DNA of 64,000 bases, taken from NCBI GenBank assembly GCA_903923905.1, contig CAIXZH010000092.1:45465-109464 (forward strand). The letters are read 5' to 3'. The notes under the pieces were generated by a model that was not told where the DNA came from, made no database searches, and worked only from the letters and a program-made list of their open reading frames with translations. Every line of letters begins with the position of its first letter. Positions within the stretch are counted from its first letter, which is position 1. Made by a program: the position numbers and the translations under genes. This DNA is from an uncultured Bacteroidia bacterium (lineage in GTDB: Bacteria > Bacteroidota > Bacteroidia > Bacteroidales > Prolixibacteraceae). Below, piece after piece: positions 1 through 7,977 of the stretch.

Positions 1-104
1 GCTACAGTTCCTTTAACCAACCTATAAATTTCATAGAAAATTATTGCTACGAGAAAAATATCAATCACATCAAGAAACCTGACCTGGATGAATAAATCGA
101 TCAT
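1..104 (-). CDS. cdaA: Diadenylate cyclase CdaA/DacA, N-terminal fragment (runs off the left edge)
   Basis: Reading the minus strand from the ATG at 104-102 gives about 34 codons that stay open to the edge of the window. The start resembles the membrane end of Bacteroidota CdaA: residues 1-10 are MIDLFIQVRF, followed by a hydrophobic helix and then a YEIYRLVKGT segment, which is typical just after the first transmembrane helix. The family makes cyclic di-AMP from two ATP; its catalytic DAC domain would lie beyond the edge. The ATG overlaps the folP stop by one base (TAATG), so the two are translationally coupled, as is common in this phylum. The assignment rests on the N-terminal pattern and the gene order, not on the catalytic domain. 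Confidence 0.75.
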   Translation of the reverse strand, partial: MIDLFIQVRFLDVIDIFLVAIIFYEIYRLVKGTV

Positions 105-994
105 TAACTACAGTTTTTAGTATTGTCAACCAGTTTTATAGCTTCAATTGCCTCCTTCACATCATGAACCCTTAAAATATCACAACCTCCCGCCAATGCA
201 AGCGTATTAAGGACAGTTGTTCCATTCAAACTTTGATCCGGGGTCAGGTTCAATTCTTTCCATATCATCGCCTTTCGCGACAAACCAACCACTATGGGCA
301 ATTCAAAGATGCGAAATGCATCGAGCCTGTTCAATAATTCATAATTATGAGTTGCACTCTTCCCGAATCCAAATCCAGGATCTAACAAAATATCGCAAAC
401 ACCCAATTGTTTTAGTTTTTGTACCTGGGCAGACAAAAATAAGATCACCTCTTTTACGACATCAGTATAAACAGGATTATTTTGCATGGTATCACTTTTC
501 CCTTTGGTATGCATTAAAACATATGGAAGATTCAAACTCGCCACTTTTGCAAACATCTGAAGATCAAAGGTTCCACCAGAAACGTCATTAACTGCAAAGT
601 CACCGATTTCATCATAAACCTGCTGGACAACTTCCGACCGGTAAGTATCGATTGAGAGTGAAATATCCGGAAATTCCCTTTTAATAATCGTTACTGCGGG
701 CAGTAAACGACCAATTTCCTCCTCCTGGGAGATCTCTTCCGCCCCCGGGCGTGTGGACATTCCGCCTATATCGATAAACCGGCCTCCTTCTTCAATGATC
801 TGAGCTGCACGTTTCAAGATTGTGATATCAGTATTGTAGCGGCCACCATCGTAAAAGGAATCAGGTGTAATATTCAAAATTCCCATAACCACAGGGGAAC
901 TTAAATCAATTAAATGCCCGTTCAGATTTAGGGTGCTTTTTTTCCTGTAAAAACTTTTATCGTTTGGCGTAAACAGCATTTTCGATTGTTTCAA
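104..994 (-). CDS. folP: Dihydropteroate synthase
   Basis: This 296-residue protein condenses 6-hydroxymethyl-dihydropterin pyrophosphate with p-aminobenzoate to make dihydropteroate in folate synthesis. It is a cytosolic TIM barrel and the sulfonamide target. Signatures are visible in order: MGILNITPDSFYDGG (pterin/diphosphate loop), GGMSTRPGAE, SIDTYRSEV, NDVSGG, LMHTKG, a LLDPGFGFGK motif, VGLSRKAMI (catalytic Lys region) and a C-terminal LRVHDVKEA (the RVHD pterin-site arginine and histidine). About 35 residues precede the first signature, slightly longer than many homologues; Met6 is an alternative start. The gene is coupled to cdaA downstream by a one-base overlap and is divergent from the DUF1599 gene. 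Confidence 0.95.
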   Translation of the reverse strand: MKQSKMLFTPNDKSFYRKKSTLNLNGHLIDLSSPVVMGILNITPDSFYDGGRYNTDITILKRAAQIIEEGGRFIDIGGMSTRPGAEEISQEEEIGRLLPAVTIIKREFPDISLSIDTYRSEVVQQVYDEIGDFAVNDVSGGTFDLQMFAKVASLNLPYVLMHTKGKSDTMQNNPVYTDVVKEVILFLSAQVQKLKQLGVCDILLDPGFGFGKSATHNYELLNRLDAFRIFELPIVVGLSRKAMIWKELNLTPDQSLNGTTVLNTLALAGGCDILRVHDVKEAIEAIKLVDNTKNCS

Positions 995-1151
995 TTTAGA
1001 GTGTCAAAGATGTGATAACTGTAAAAATTTATAAATCAAATCAATAACACAAAATAACCGACTCTTGTCCAATCGGATGAGATACAAAAATAAGAATAAA
1101 TGTCACATCCATTCCCTAATTTTTAATACTTTTATGGTTCAATATTTAATT

Positions 1152-1688
1152 ATGAATAATACAAATCAACAGTTTGATCATGTCATCGGTATTTGCAGGG
1201 CAGTTTTTGTGAAAAAAATGAAAGATTATGGAACTGCCTGGCGAATTCTGAGACCTCAATCGATGACCGATCAGATTTATATCAAAGCTCAAAGAATCAG
1301 AAGTATCGAGGAGAAAGGTGTTGCAAAAATAGCAGAGGATGCACGTGATGAATTTATCGGGATTATTAATTATTGTTCCATGGCCTTGATTCAATTAGAA
1401 TTAGGACCTTCAGACGATGAACTTCCCCCTGAAATTACTGAAAAAAAATACATGGATAACCTGGAAAAGGCTAAAAGCCTGATGATGGAAAAAAATCATG
1501 ATTATGGTGAGGCATGGCGCCAGATGAGAATCAGTTCCTATACCGATCTTATTTTAATGAAAATCAAGAGAACAAAACAAATAGAGGATAATCAGGGACT
1601 TACAATTGCGTCAGAGGGCATTGATGCCAATTATCTGGACATGATCAACTATGCGATTTTCGGACTTATAAAACTTGAATTTGAATAA
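1152..1688 (+). CDS. DUF1599 family protein (nucleotide-modification-associated domain 1), internally duplicated
   Basis: This 178-residue cytosolic protein has two copies of the same roughly 75-residue helical module. Copy 1 contains KDYGTAWRILRPQSMTDQ and ends INYCSMALIQLEL; copy 2 contains HDYGEAWRQMRISSYTDL and ends INYAIFGLIKLEF. The family (PF07659) has been linked by gene context to nucleotide modification in phages, but in Bacteroidota it sits in housekeeping DNA beside folP and tpiA and has no proven role. I chose the ATG at 1152 because a longer frame from 1065 begins with TTG and adds an unconserved stretch, while the domain begins right after 1152. The stop lies one base before the next gene's ATG, so the two are probably co-transcribed. 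Confidence 0.8.
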   Translation: MNNTNQQFDHVIGICRAVFVKKMKDYGTAWRILRPQSMTDQIYIKAQRIRSIEEKGVAKIAEDARDEFIGIINYCSMALIQLELGPSDDELPPEITEKKYMDNLEKAKSLMMEKNHDYGEAWRQMRISSYTDLILMKIKRTKQIEDNQGLTIASEGIDANYLDMINYAIFGLIKLEFE

Positions 1689-1689
1689 G

Positions 1690-2847
1690 ATGAAGCAAAA
1701 AGGGCTCGTGCTATCACGGTGGCTAGTTGGAGTTTTGTTTGTCTTTTCAGGATTTGTAAAAGGGATTGATCCGGCAGGATTCCAATACAAACTGGAAGAT
1801 TATCTGGAAGCACTCCATTTACAGGTAATGGGATTTTTTATTGTACCGGGGTCATTTTTACTTCCCTTTGCTGAGTTTGCTATTGGTATAACCCTTTTGA
1901 CCGGCATACTGATCCGGCTTTCGACAAAACTGGCCTTTGCCTTTATGCTTTTTTTTACGCCACTAACGTTTTATCTCGCCCTTAAAAATCCAGTCACTGA
2001 CTGCGGCTGCTTCGGTGATGCCCTGGTTATCAGCAATTGGCAAACTTTTAACAAGAATATTGTATTGATTATTCTGGTTGTTATATTACTGATCAACAGG
2101 AAAAACCTTCTTTTTATTTCTGCATTTAAATTCCGAAGGATTATATTCACAATAGCGCTGGTTAGTTATTTCTCGTTAGTATATTGGTCAGATATCCATG
2201 AACCTCTGTTGGATTTCAGACCTTACCAGGTTGGAGTCAATATTACAGAAGGAATGTCAATTCCTGCGGGAGCACCTACTGATGTTTATCAGAACACTTA
2301 TTATTACCGGAACCGGCATTCAAATGAGTTAAAAAAATTTGGAGATCAAAATTATCCCTGGCAGGACACCATTCAATGGAAATTCGAGTCTATGGATCCC
2401 CCATTGCTGATTAAAAAAGGGTATCGGCCGTCAATTCATGATTTTTCAATACAGACCGCTGATCAACAAAACGTTACTGATATTTATCTAAAGGATTCAC
2501 TCTTTACTTTTGTCGTAATTGCCTATGATTTGGAGAAATCATCCAGTTCAAAACAGTATGAGCTTAATTTACTGGCAAAGTGGGCTAAACAAAAAGGGTG
2601 CCGTTTTATCGGTCTCACGTCGACCTCAGGAGCTGCACTCCTTAAATTTCAGCAGGAGAAAGTTCCGGCTTATGAATTTCTCTTTGCTGATCAGACAACT
2701 TTAAAAACAATTATCCGTTCCAATCCTGGGTTAATTCTTCTGCGCAATGGAACCATTCTGGCCAAATGGGCTTATGCTGATTTTCCGAGCCCAGAAAAAG
2801 CTGAAATTATTATCGGGTCTGAGGTGAATAAAAAGTTAAATCATTGA
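1690..2847 (+). CDS. MauE/DoxX-like membrane protein with C-terminal thioredoxin-like domain lacking CxxC
   Basis: This 385-residue protein begins with a four-helix DoxX/MauE membrane domain (about residues 1-155). It carries a CGCFG motif near residue 105, which in MauE-type proteins is thought to take part in thiol chemistry. One more membrane helix follows, then a soluble part (about 180-385) whose last 130 residues look thioredoxin-like. It has a single Cys (AKQKGCRFIGLTS) and no CxxC active site. The ATG at 1690 is preferred over an upstream in-frame TTG at 1675 because it follows the DUF1599 stop directly. The order DUF1599-MauE-tpiA is a familiar Bacteroidota arrangement. A redox or maturation role is inference. 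Confidence 0.75.
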   Translation: MKQKGLVLSRWLVGVLFVFSGFVKGIDPAGFQYKLEDYLEALHLQVMGFFIVPGSFLLPFAEFAIGITLLTGILIRLSTKLAFAFMLFFTPLTFYLALKNPVTDCGCFGDALVISNWQTFNKNIVLIILVVILLINRKNLLFISAFKFRRIIFTIALVSYFSLVYWSDIHEPLLDFRPYQVGVNITEGMSIPAGAPTDVYQNTYYYRNRHSNELKKFGDQNYPWQDTIQWKFESMDPPLLIKKGYRPSIHDFSIQTADQQNVTDIYLKDSLFTFVVIAYDLEKSSSSKQYELNLLAKWAKQKGCRFIGLTSTSGAALLKFQQEKVPAYEFLFADQTTLKTIIRSNPGLILLRNGTILAKWAYADFPSPEKAEIIIGSEVNKKLNH

Positions 2848-2887
2848 TTTGAGTAACGGCTCTGTTTCAGACTATCCCATTAAGTTT

Positions 2888-2895
2888 TATCTTTG
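2888..2895 (+). promoter_or_regulatory. Candidate -7 promoter box upstream of tpiA
   Basis: TATCTTTG matches the Bacteroidota housekeeping consensus TAnnTTTG. A weak -33 element (TTTC) lies 19 bases upstream. The box is about 57 bases before the tpiA ATG and outside any gene. It is a sequence match only. Confidence 0.5.
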
Positions 2896-2951
2896 TAACT
2901 TAATTATTCCAATTAAGCTTTTAATTCATAATTTTTAAAAATAGCAGGGTA

Positions 2952-3710
2952 ATGAGAAAGAAAATTGTAGCCGGAAACTGGAAATGTAACACGACTGTTA
3001 AAGAAGGTGTTGAACTGGCAAAAAGTGTAAATGAATTGGTCTTAACAAAAGGTGCAAAAGATGTGGTTGTCGTTCTTGGCACACCTTTCACACACCTGAC
3101 CAGCGTAGCTGATGTTGTTGATGCTACCAGGGTTAATATTGCATCACAAAACTGCGCCGCCGTAGCAAAAGGGGCATATACAGGAGAAGTTTCAGCCTCG
3201 ATGGTTAAATCAGCTGGTGCGACTTATGTGATCATCGGCCATTCCGAACGCCGCGAATATTACCACGAGACAAGTGAAATACTTAATAAAAAACTGGCCT
3301 TAACGCTTGAGCAAGGCTTAACTCCAATTTACTGCTGTGGCGAAGCTCTGGCGATCCGAGAGGCAGGAACTCAAAATCAATTTGTAAAACAACAACTTGA
3401 CGAAACGATCTTCCTTTTGCCTGTCGAACAAATACTTAAAATAGTAATTGCTTACGAACCAATCTGGGCTATCGGTACGGGCGTAACTGCATCAACTCAG
3501 CAGGCTCAGGATATGCTTGCCTTTATCAGGGGATTAATCTCTTCCAAATATGGGAAAGAAGTTGCTGAAGAAATTTCGATTCTATATGGCGGCTCATGCA
3601 GTCCCGGCAATGCCAATGAACTTTTTAGCCAACCTGATATTGATGGTGGACTAATCGGAGGTGCTTCTCTGAAATCGGAAGATTTTTTAACTATTATTAA
3701 TGCCTATTAA
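2952..3710 (+). CDS. tpiA: Triosephosphate isomerase
   Basis: This 252-residue TIM-barrel enzyme interconverts dihydroxyacetone phosphate and glyceraldehyde 3-phosphate in glycolysis. The catalytic residues are visible: Lys11 in GNWKCN, His97 in IIGHSERR, Glu169 in AYEPIWAIGTG (followed by the flexible loop), and the phosphate-binding LYGGSCSPGN near the end. The length is normal for the family. It has its own -7 box upstream and a strong hairpin terminator downstream, so it can be expressed as a single unit as well as after the MauE gene. Confidence 0.98.
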   Translation: MRKKIVAGNWKCNTTVKEGVELAKSVNELVLTKGAKDVVVVLGTPFTHLTSVADVVDATRVNIASQNCAAVAKGAYTGEVSASMVKSAGATYVIIGHSERREYYHETSEILNKKLALTLEQGLTPIYCCGEALAIREAGTQNQFVKQQLDETIFLLPVEQILKIVIAYEPIWAIGTGVTASTQQAQDMLAFIRGLISSKYGKEVAEEISILYGGSCSPGNANELFSQPDIDGGLIGGASLKSEDFLTIINAY

Positions 3711-3743
3711 ATCAGTAGCTTACAATATAATATTTGTATTTAA

Positions 3744-3780
3744 AAGAGTGGATATGGGTAACCATATTCACTCTTTTTTT
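3744..3780 (+). terminator. Rho-independent terminator of tpiA
   Basis: A 14-bp stem (arms 3744-3757 and 3762-3775, one G-T wobble) closes a 4-base loop GTAA and is followed by a T run to 3780. It starts 34 bases after the tpiA stop. Confidence 0.9.
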
Positions 3781-3852
3781 AATATTTCTGATCAATTATT
3801 CCCTGAATTTTGTTAACTTTAAATAAATTAGTAATTCTAACGGATAATAGTT

Positions 3853-6513
3853 ATGATCTTTCGCTTCAAATCAGCAATCATTGTTACAATACTATTATTT
3901 TGCAACTTAGCCTCCTATTCCCATAACCTTAAAGGTACAATCAAAAGCAAGGATGGCACTCCGATTCCCTATGCCACCGTTTTTATCAAAGAGGTCTCGT
4001 TAGGTACATCCACCAATGAAGAGGGAAAATTTGAACTTGATTTGCATCCCGGGATTTATACGGCCAATTTTAGAAGTCTGGGGTATATGCCAAAAGTTGA
4101 AACCATTACCCTATCCAAAAAATTGACTGAGATTGAGGTCGTCCTCGAAGAACAAATCATTCAAATCAATCAGATCGATGTTCATTCAGGTGATGAAGAT
4201 CCTGCCTATGGCATTATGAGAAAAATAATTAGCTTGTCCTATGTACATCTCAATCAGGTCAATTCCTATTCTGCAGATGTTTATATCCGGGGAACTGTAA
4301 AATTTGAGAATGTGCCCGGATTGATTCGCAACCAGCTCAAAAAAAAGGATATTGACGTGAAATCAGGAGACATTCTGGTAAACGAAACAGTCAGTCAGAT
4401 TAACTATCGTGCTCCTGATAAATATGAACAAAAAATAGTTTCTGTGAATTCAACATTCCCTAAAGTGGTAGACTTTTCTGTTGATGATTTTCTGGGGGCA
4501 AGCCTTTATCAGGATAATATTAATATCCTTTTTTCACCGTTGAGTAAAAATGCCTTCACCTATTATAATTTCAGATATGAAGGTTTCCAGCAAGAAGGTA
4601 AATATACGGTTAATAAAATAAAAGTAATCCCACGAAGAAAAAGCAAGCAACTTGTTGAAGGATATATCTATATCATCGAAGATTTATGGTGCCTTACCAG
4701 GGCTGATTTAAGTTTTGAAACTCCGTTTGGTGCCGTTAGCTTCCGCCTGGTTTTTGATGAGGTACTTCCGGGAGTCTGGTTGCCGATCGACCATAATTAC
4801 ACTTTTAAAGGTGGTATGATGGGTCTTAAAGGAAGTGCCAAAATTCTGGCATCAATCAAATATAACAAACTTAAGGCCAATGAACAGGTACTGGCAATGC
4901 TTGGAATTCAACCTTCGAAATCTGATAGCCCGAATCAAGCATCTTACCAGTCAACCCAAATCACTAAAATACCCAAAATCCAGCCTGGGAATAAAAAGGA
5001 ATCCAGGATCGGTCATATCCTGGAAAAGGAAAAGCTTACCAACCGGGATATGTCAAAACTATCCAGGTTGATGGCGCATGAAGACTATTCCCATAAACCA
5101 GACTCTTTGAAATCACTGGAAATCAAAGACAAAGTGAAAGTAACTATTGAAAAGGAGGCAGAAACCCGTGAAGCAGGTTATTGGGCATTGACACGTCCTG
5201 TTCCTCTTTCAAATGATGAATTAAAAAGTTTCAAACAACATGATTCAATAATCGCGGTTCAAAAAAAGATTGCCCCAGATACCACTTCAGTAATAAATCA
5301 TAAACGTAACTATGGCTTGTTAAATCCCCTCTTTTTTGGAGTCCGACGACCAATAATCGATTCAACCTGGACCTTAAAATACGATGGCTTGGTTTCTACT
5401 AAACGGATCAGTTTCAATGCAGCTGATGGATGGAAAATAGCCCAAAGTATTGATTTAACCAAGATTTATAAACCTGGTAAATCATTGATTCTTACTCCCT
5501 TTATTGCCTATGCCATCAACAGGAGTGCTATTCTGGCCACAGGAACGATCACTTACAGCTACGCTCCTCTCCAACGGGGAACATTGGTAATTTCAGGAGG
5601 AAGAAATACGCTTGATTTTAACTCCCCATCTCAAATGGTTCATCCTTTTATTAATTCGGTTGCTTCACTCTTTTACAAAGAAAATTATGGACGATTTTAC
5701 GAAAACCGGTACTTAAATCTGTCCAATGTAATCGATATTGATAATGGACTGGTATTAAAAGCTCTCTTTAAGTGGAATGATATCAGGCAATTACAAAATT
5801 CAACAAACTTTTCCTTCTTTTGGAAAGCCAATGATTATAAACCGAATCTGCCCTCCAATAAAGAGATGACGAATAAATCAGTTGAAGATCAGATAAATAC
5901 GGTTGCAGGGCTGAGAATCGAATATACGCCCCGCTATTTTTACAGAATCAACAGAGGTGTCAAGGTGATGTCGCAAGCCGACTATCCGACTTTTTATTTA
6001 GAATATAAAAAAGGGATTAAGGATCTTTTTACAAGTGTGTCTGATTTTGATTACCTGAGTGCAGGTCTCCAATACGGCCGGGAATGGAGTCAAACTTCAA
6101 GTATTGCAATGGATCTGCATGGTGGATGGTTTCCAAATAATAAGAGCCTCCATTTCGCAGATTTTGCGCATGCTCAGACTCAAACAAGCCCGATACTTCT
6201 GAGTGAATATCGTCATGCCTTTTTTCTTCCCGGCTATTATTCACTGAGTACTTCAGACAAATTTATTGAAGCCCACCTCTCGGTAAGGGCTCCTTATATT
6301 GCTCTTAAATATCTGCCTGGCCTTAGCAATACCCTTTGGCGTGAAATGGTTTGGTTCAGTTTTTATTCCTCACCGGTAACCCGTAACTATGTAGAAGTTG
6401 GGTATACCCTTCTTGAAGTATTATTATCAGCAAATATAGGAACCCATGTTGGCTTTGATGATGGTAAATTTAGCAATATCGGGATAAACCTTGCTTTTAG
6501 AATATCGTATTAA
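3853..6513 (+). CDS. DUF5686 outer-membrane protein with carboxypeptidase-D regulatory-like N-terminal domain
   Basis: This 886-residue exported protein begins with a cleavable signal peptide (residues 1-23). A carboxypeptidase regulatory-like beta-sandwich follows (about 25-110; LKGTIKSKDGTPIPYATVFI, then TSTNEEGKFEL), of the type found at the N-terminus of TonB-dependent receptors. The remainder matches the large DUF5686 family of Bacteroidota. Its C-terminal half (about 510-886) is rich in alternating hydrophobic strands and ends in INLAFRISY with a terminal aromatic residue, typical of an outer-membrane beta-barrel. The function of the family is unknown. It is followed 11 bases later by prmA. 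Confidence 0.8.
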   Translation: MIFRFKSAIIVTILLFCNLASYSHNLKGTIKSKDGTPIPYATVFIKEVSLGTSTNEEGKFELDLHPGIYTANFRSLGYMPKVETITLSKKLTEIEVVLEEQIIQINQIDVHSGDEDPAYGIMRKIISLSYVHLNQVNSYSADVYIRGTVKFENVPGLIRNQLKKKDIDVKSGDILVNETVSQINYRAPDKYEQKIVSVNSTFPKVVDFSVDDFLGASLYQDNINILFSPLSKNAFTYYNFRYEGFQQEGKYTVNKIKVIPRRKSKQLVEGYIYIIEDLWCLTRADLSFETPFGAVSFRLVFDEVLPGVWLPIDHNYTFKGGMMGLKGSAKILASIKYNKLKANEQVLAMLGIQPSKSDSPNQASYQSTQITKIPKIQPGNKKESRIGHILEKEKLTNRDMSKLSRLMAHEDYSHKPDSLKSLEIKDKVKVTIEKEAETREAGYWALTRPVPLSNDELKSFKQHDSIIAVQKKIAPDTTSVINHKRNYGLLNPLFFGVRRPIIDSTWTLKYDGLVSTKRISFNAADGWKIAQSIDLTKIYKPGKSLILTPFIAYAINRSAILATGTITYSYAPLQRGTLVISGGRNTLDFNSPSQMVHPFINSVASLFYKENYGRFYENRYLNLSNVIDIDNGLVLKALFKWNDIRQLQNSTNFSFFWKANDYKPNLPSNKEMTNKSVEDQINTVAGLRIEYTPRYFYRINRGVKVMSQADYPTFYLEYKKGIKDLFTSVSDFDYLSAGLQYGREWSQTSSIAMDLHGGWFPNNKSLHFADFAHAQTQTSPILLSEYRHAFFLPGYYSLSTSDKFIEAHLSVRAPYIALKYLPGLSNTLWREMVWFSFYSSPVTRNYVEVGYTLLEVLLSANIGTHVGFDDGKFSNIGINLAFRISY

Positions 6514-6524
6514 TATAAACTGAA

Positions 6525-7364
6525 ATGGAATACCTGAAAACTAGTTGCATCTTACACCCGGACACCGAGATAAATCGTGAGATTTTGGTTGCAGATTTAG
6601 GGAATATTGGTTATGAAAGTTTTACTGAAACACCGGAATGTCTGGAAGCTTATATCAAAGCTTCCGATTTTTCAGAAGAAGCGCTTTTACATCTCTCGCC
6701 CTCTGAATTTCAAAATTTTAAGGTCTCTTTTACCCATGAAACCATACCAGACCAAAACTGGAACGAAGTGTGGGAGAAAAATTATTTCCAGCCGTTGGTT
6801 ATTGCCAACAGGTGCGTAGTCAGGGCTCCATTTCACGTCAATTATCCGAATGCAGAATATGAAGTTGTTATTGAACCGAATATGGCCTTTGGAACAGGCA
6901 ATCATGAAACGACCATTCTGATGATTTCTGAAATTTTAAATCAAAACCTGTTTGGAAAAACAGTACTTGATATGGGCTGCGGAACAGGAATTCTGAGTAT
7001 TCTTACTGCAAAAAAGAGGGCAGCAAAGGTTATAGGAATAGACATCGATCAGTGGGCAATCAACAGTTCAGTTGAAAACGTTGCGATTAATAAGATTTCA
7101 AATCTTGAAATTATTCAAGGTGGTGCAGAAGTTATACCGGCAATGAAATTTGACTATATCTATGCCAATATCCAACGGAATATACTTTTAAATGATATGC
7201 ACCTGTATTCTAAGGCTTTGGAGAAAGATGGAGAATTAATTGTGAGTGGATTCTACCTGGCTGACCTGGGAGCGATCAAAGCTCGGGCTGATGAACTTGG
7301 AATGCGATTTTTACGATTTTCAGAAATTGACAAGTGGGTTGCAGCAGTATTTACATGGAAATAA
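6525..7364 (+). CDS. prmA: Ribosomal protein L11 methyltransferase
   Basis: This 279-residue SAM-dependent enzyme trimethylates ribosomal protein L11 in the cytosol. An N-terminal recognition domain (about 1-90) contains NWNEVWEKNYFQPL. The Rossmann methyltransferase domain follows, with EPNMAFGTGNHETT, the SAM motif I VLDMGCGTGILS, the acidic GIDID after strand 2, and the ANIQRNIL motif (the family usually has ANI/L.). The length fits the family. The last 14 bases overlap the 3' end of the convergent phosphoesterase gene. Confidence 0.95.
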   Translation: MEYLKTSCILHPDTEINREILVADLGNIGYESFTETPECLEAYIKASDFSEEALLHLSPSEFQNFKVSFTHETIPDQNWNEVWEKNYFQPLVIANRCVVRAPFHVNYPNAEYEVVIEPNMAFGTGNHETTILMISEILNQNLFGKTVLDMGCGTGILSILTAKKRAAKVIGIDIDQWAINSSVENVAINKISNLEIIQGGAEVIPAMKFDYIYANIQRNILLNDMHLYSKALEKDGELIVSGFYLADLGAIKARADELGMRFLRFSEIDKWVAAVFTWK

Positions 7365-7860
7365 TCCCTTTCCGGCCAAGTTCAATCACTTCCAGATCCT
7401 TTATCATTTGCTTATCAATAGTAAAGCGGACTAAAGTCCTGATCTGATGAAATCCCTGAATTCCGGCGGCACCCGGATTGATATGCAATAATTGATATTT
7501 CTGGTCATAAATCACTTTTAGAATATGGGAATGTCCTGAAATAAACAATTTCGGAGTTGACGAACTGATCTCTCTACGAGCCTCAGTTGTATAATGTCCG
7601 GGATATCCGCCAATATGAATGATTAGGACTTCAACCTCTTCACACTTAAACCTGAGTCTTAACGGATAATCCTGACGCAATTCGGTTCCATCAATATTTC
7701 CGGAAACGGCTCTCAACGGTTTTAAAACTGAGAGCTGTTGAGCTGTTTCAAAATTTCCAATATCGCCTGCATGCCAGATTTCATCACATTCCCCTAAATA
7801 TGTCAGAATCCGCTCATCCAAATATCCATGCGTATCTGACAACAAGCCTATTCTTATCAT
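7351..7860 (-). CDS. YfcE/MJ0936-type metallophosphoesterase
   Basis: This 169-residue small calcineurin-like phosphodiesterase is cytosolic and likely uses two metal ions. The metal-ligand motifs are in the usual order: SDTHG (D-x-H), WHAGDIGN (GD), VSGNID (GN), IHIGG (His) and SGHSHI (GHxH). The length fits the YfcE family, whose members hydrolyse phosphodiesters in vitro with unclear natural substrates. The gene is convergent with prmA and the coding ends overlap by 14 bases. Confidence 0.9.
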   Translation of the reverse strand: MIRIGLLSDTHGYLDERILTYLGECDEIWHAGDIGNFETAQQLSVLKPLRAVSGNIDGTELRQDYPLRLRFKCEEVEVLIIHIGGYPGHYTTEARREISSSTPKLFISGHSHILKVIYDQKYQLLHINPGAAGIQGFHQIRTLVRFTIDKQMIKDLEVIELGRKGIISM

Positions 7861-7894
7861 ACCCTAATGATTCAAATCCAAACAATTGCAAATT

Positions 7895-7931
7895 AAAAAA
7901 AGAGAGATTATCACTCAATGACAATCTCTCT
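7895..7931 (-). terminator. Rho-independent terminator of the OmpA-family gene
   Basis: Read on the minus strand, a 13-bp stem (7931-7919 with 7913-7901, one G-U wobble) with a 5-base loop is followed by a run of T (7900-7895). It lies 47 bases past the stop of the porin gene. Confidence 0.85.
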
Positions 7932-7977
7932 TCTATTTTATTTATGGATTCACCCTTAATCAGGTGAACAAAACTAA

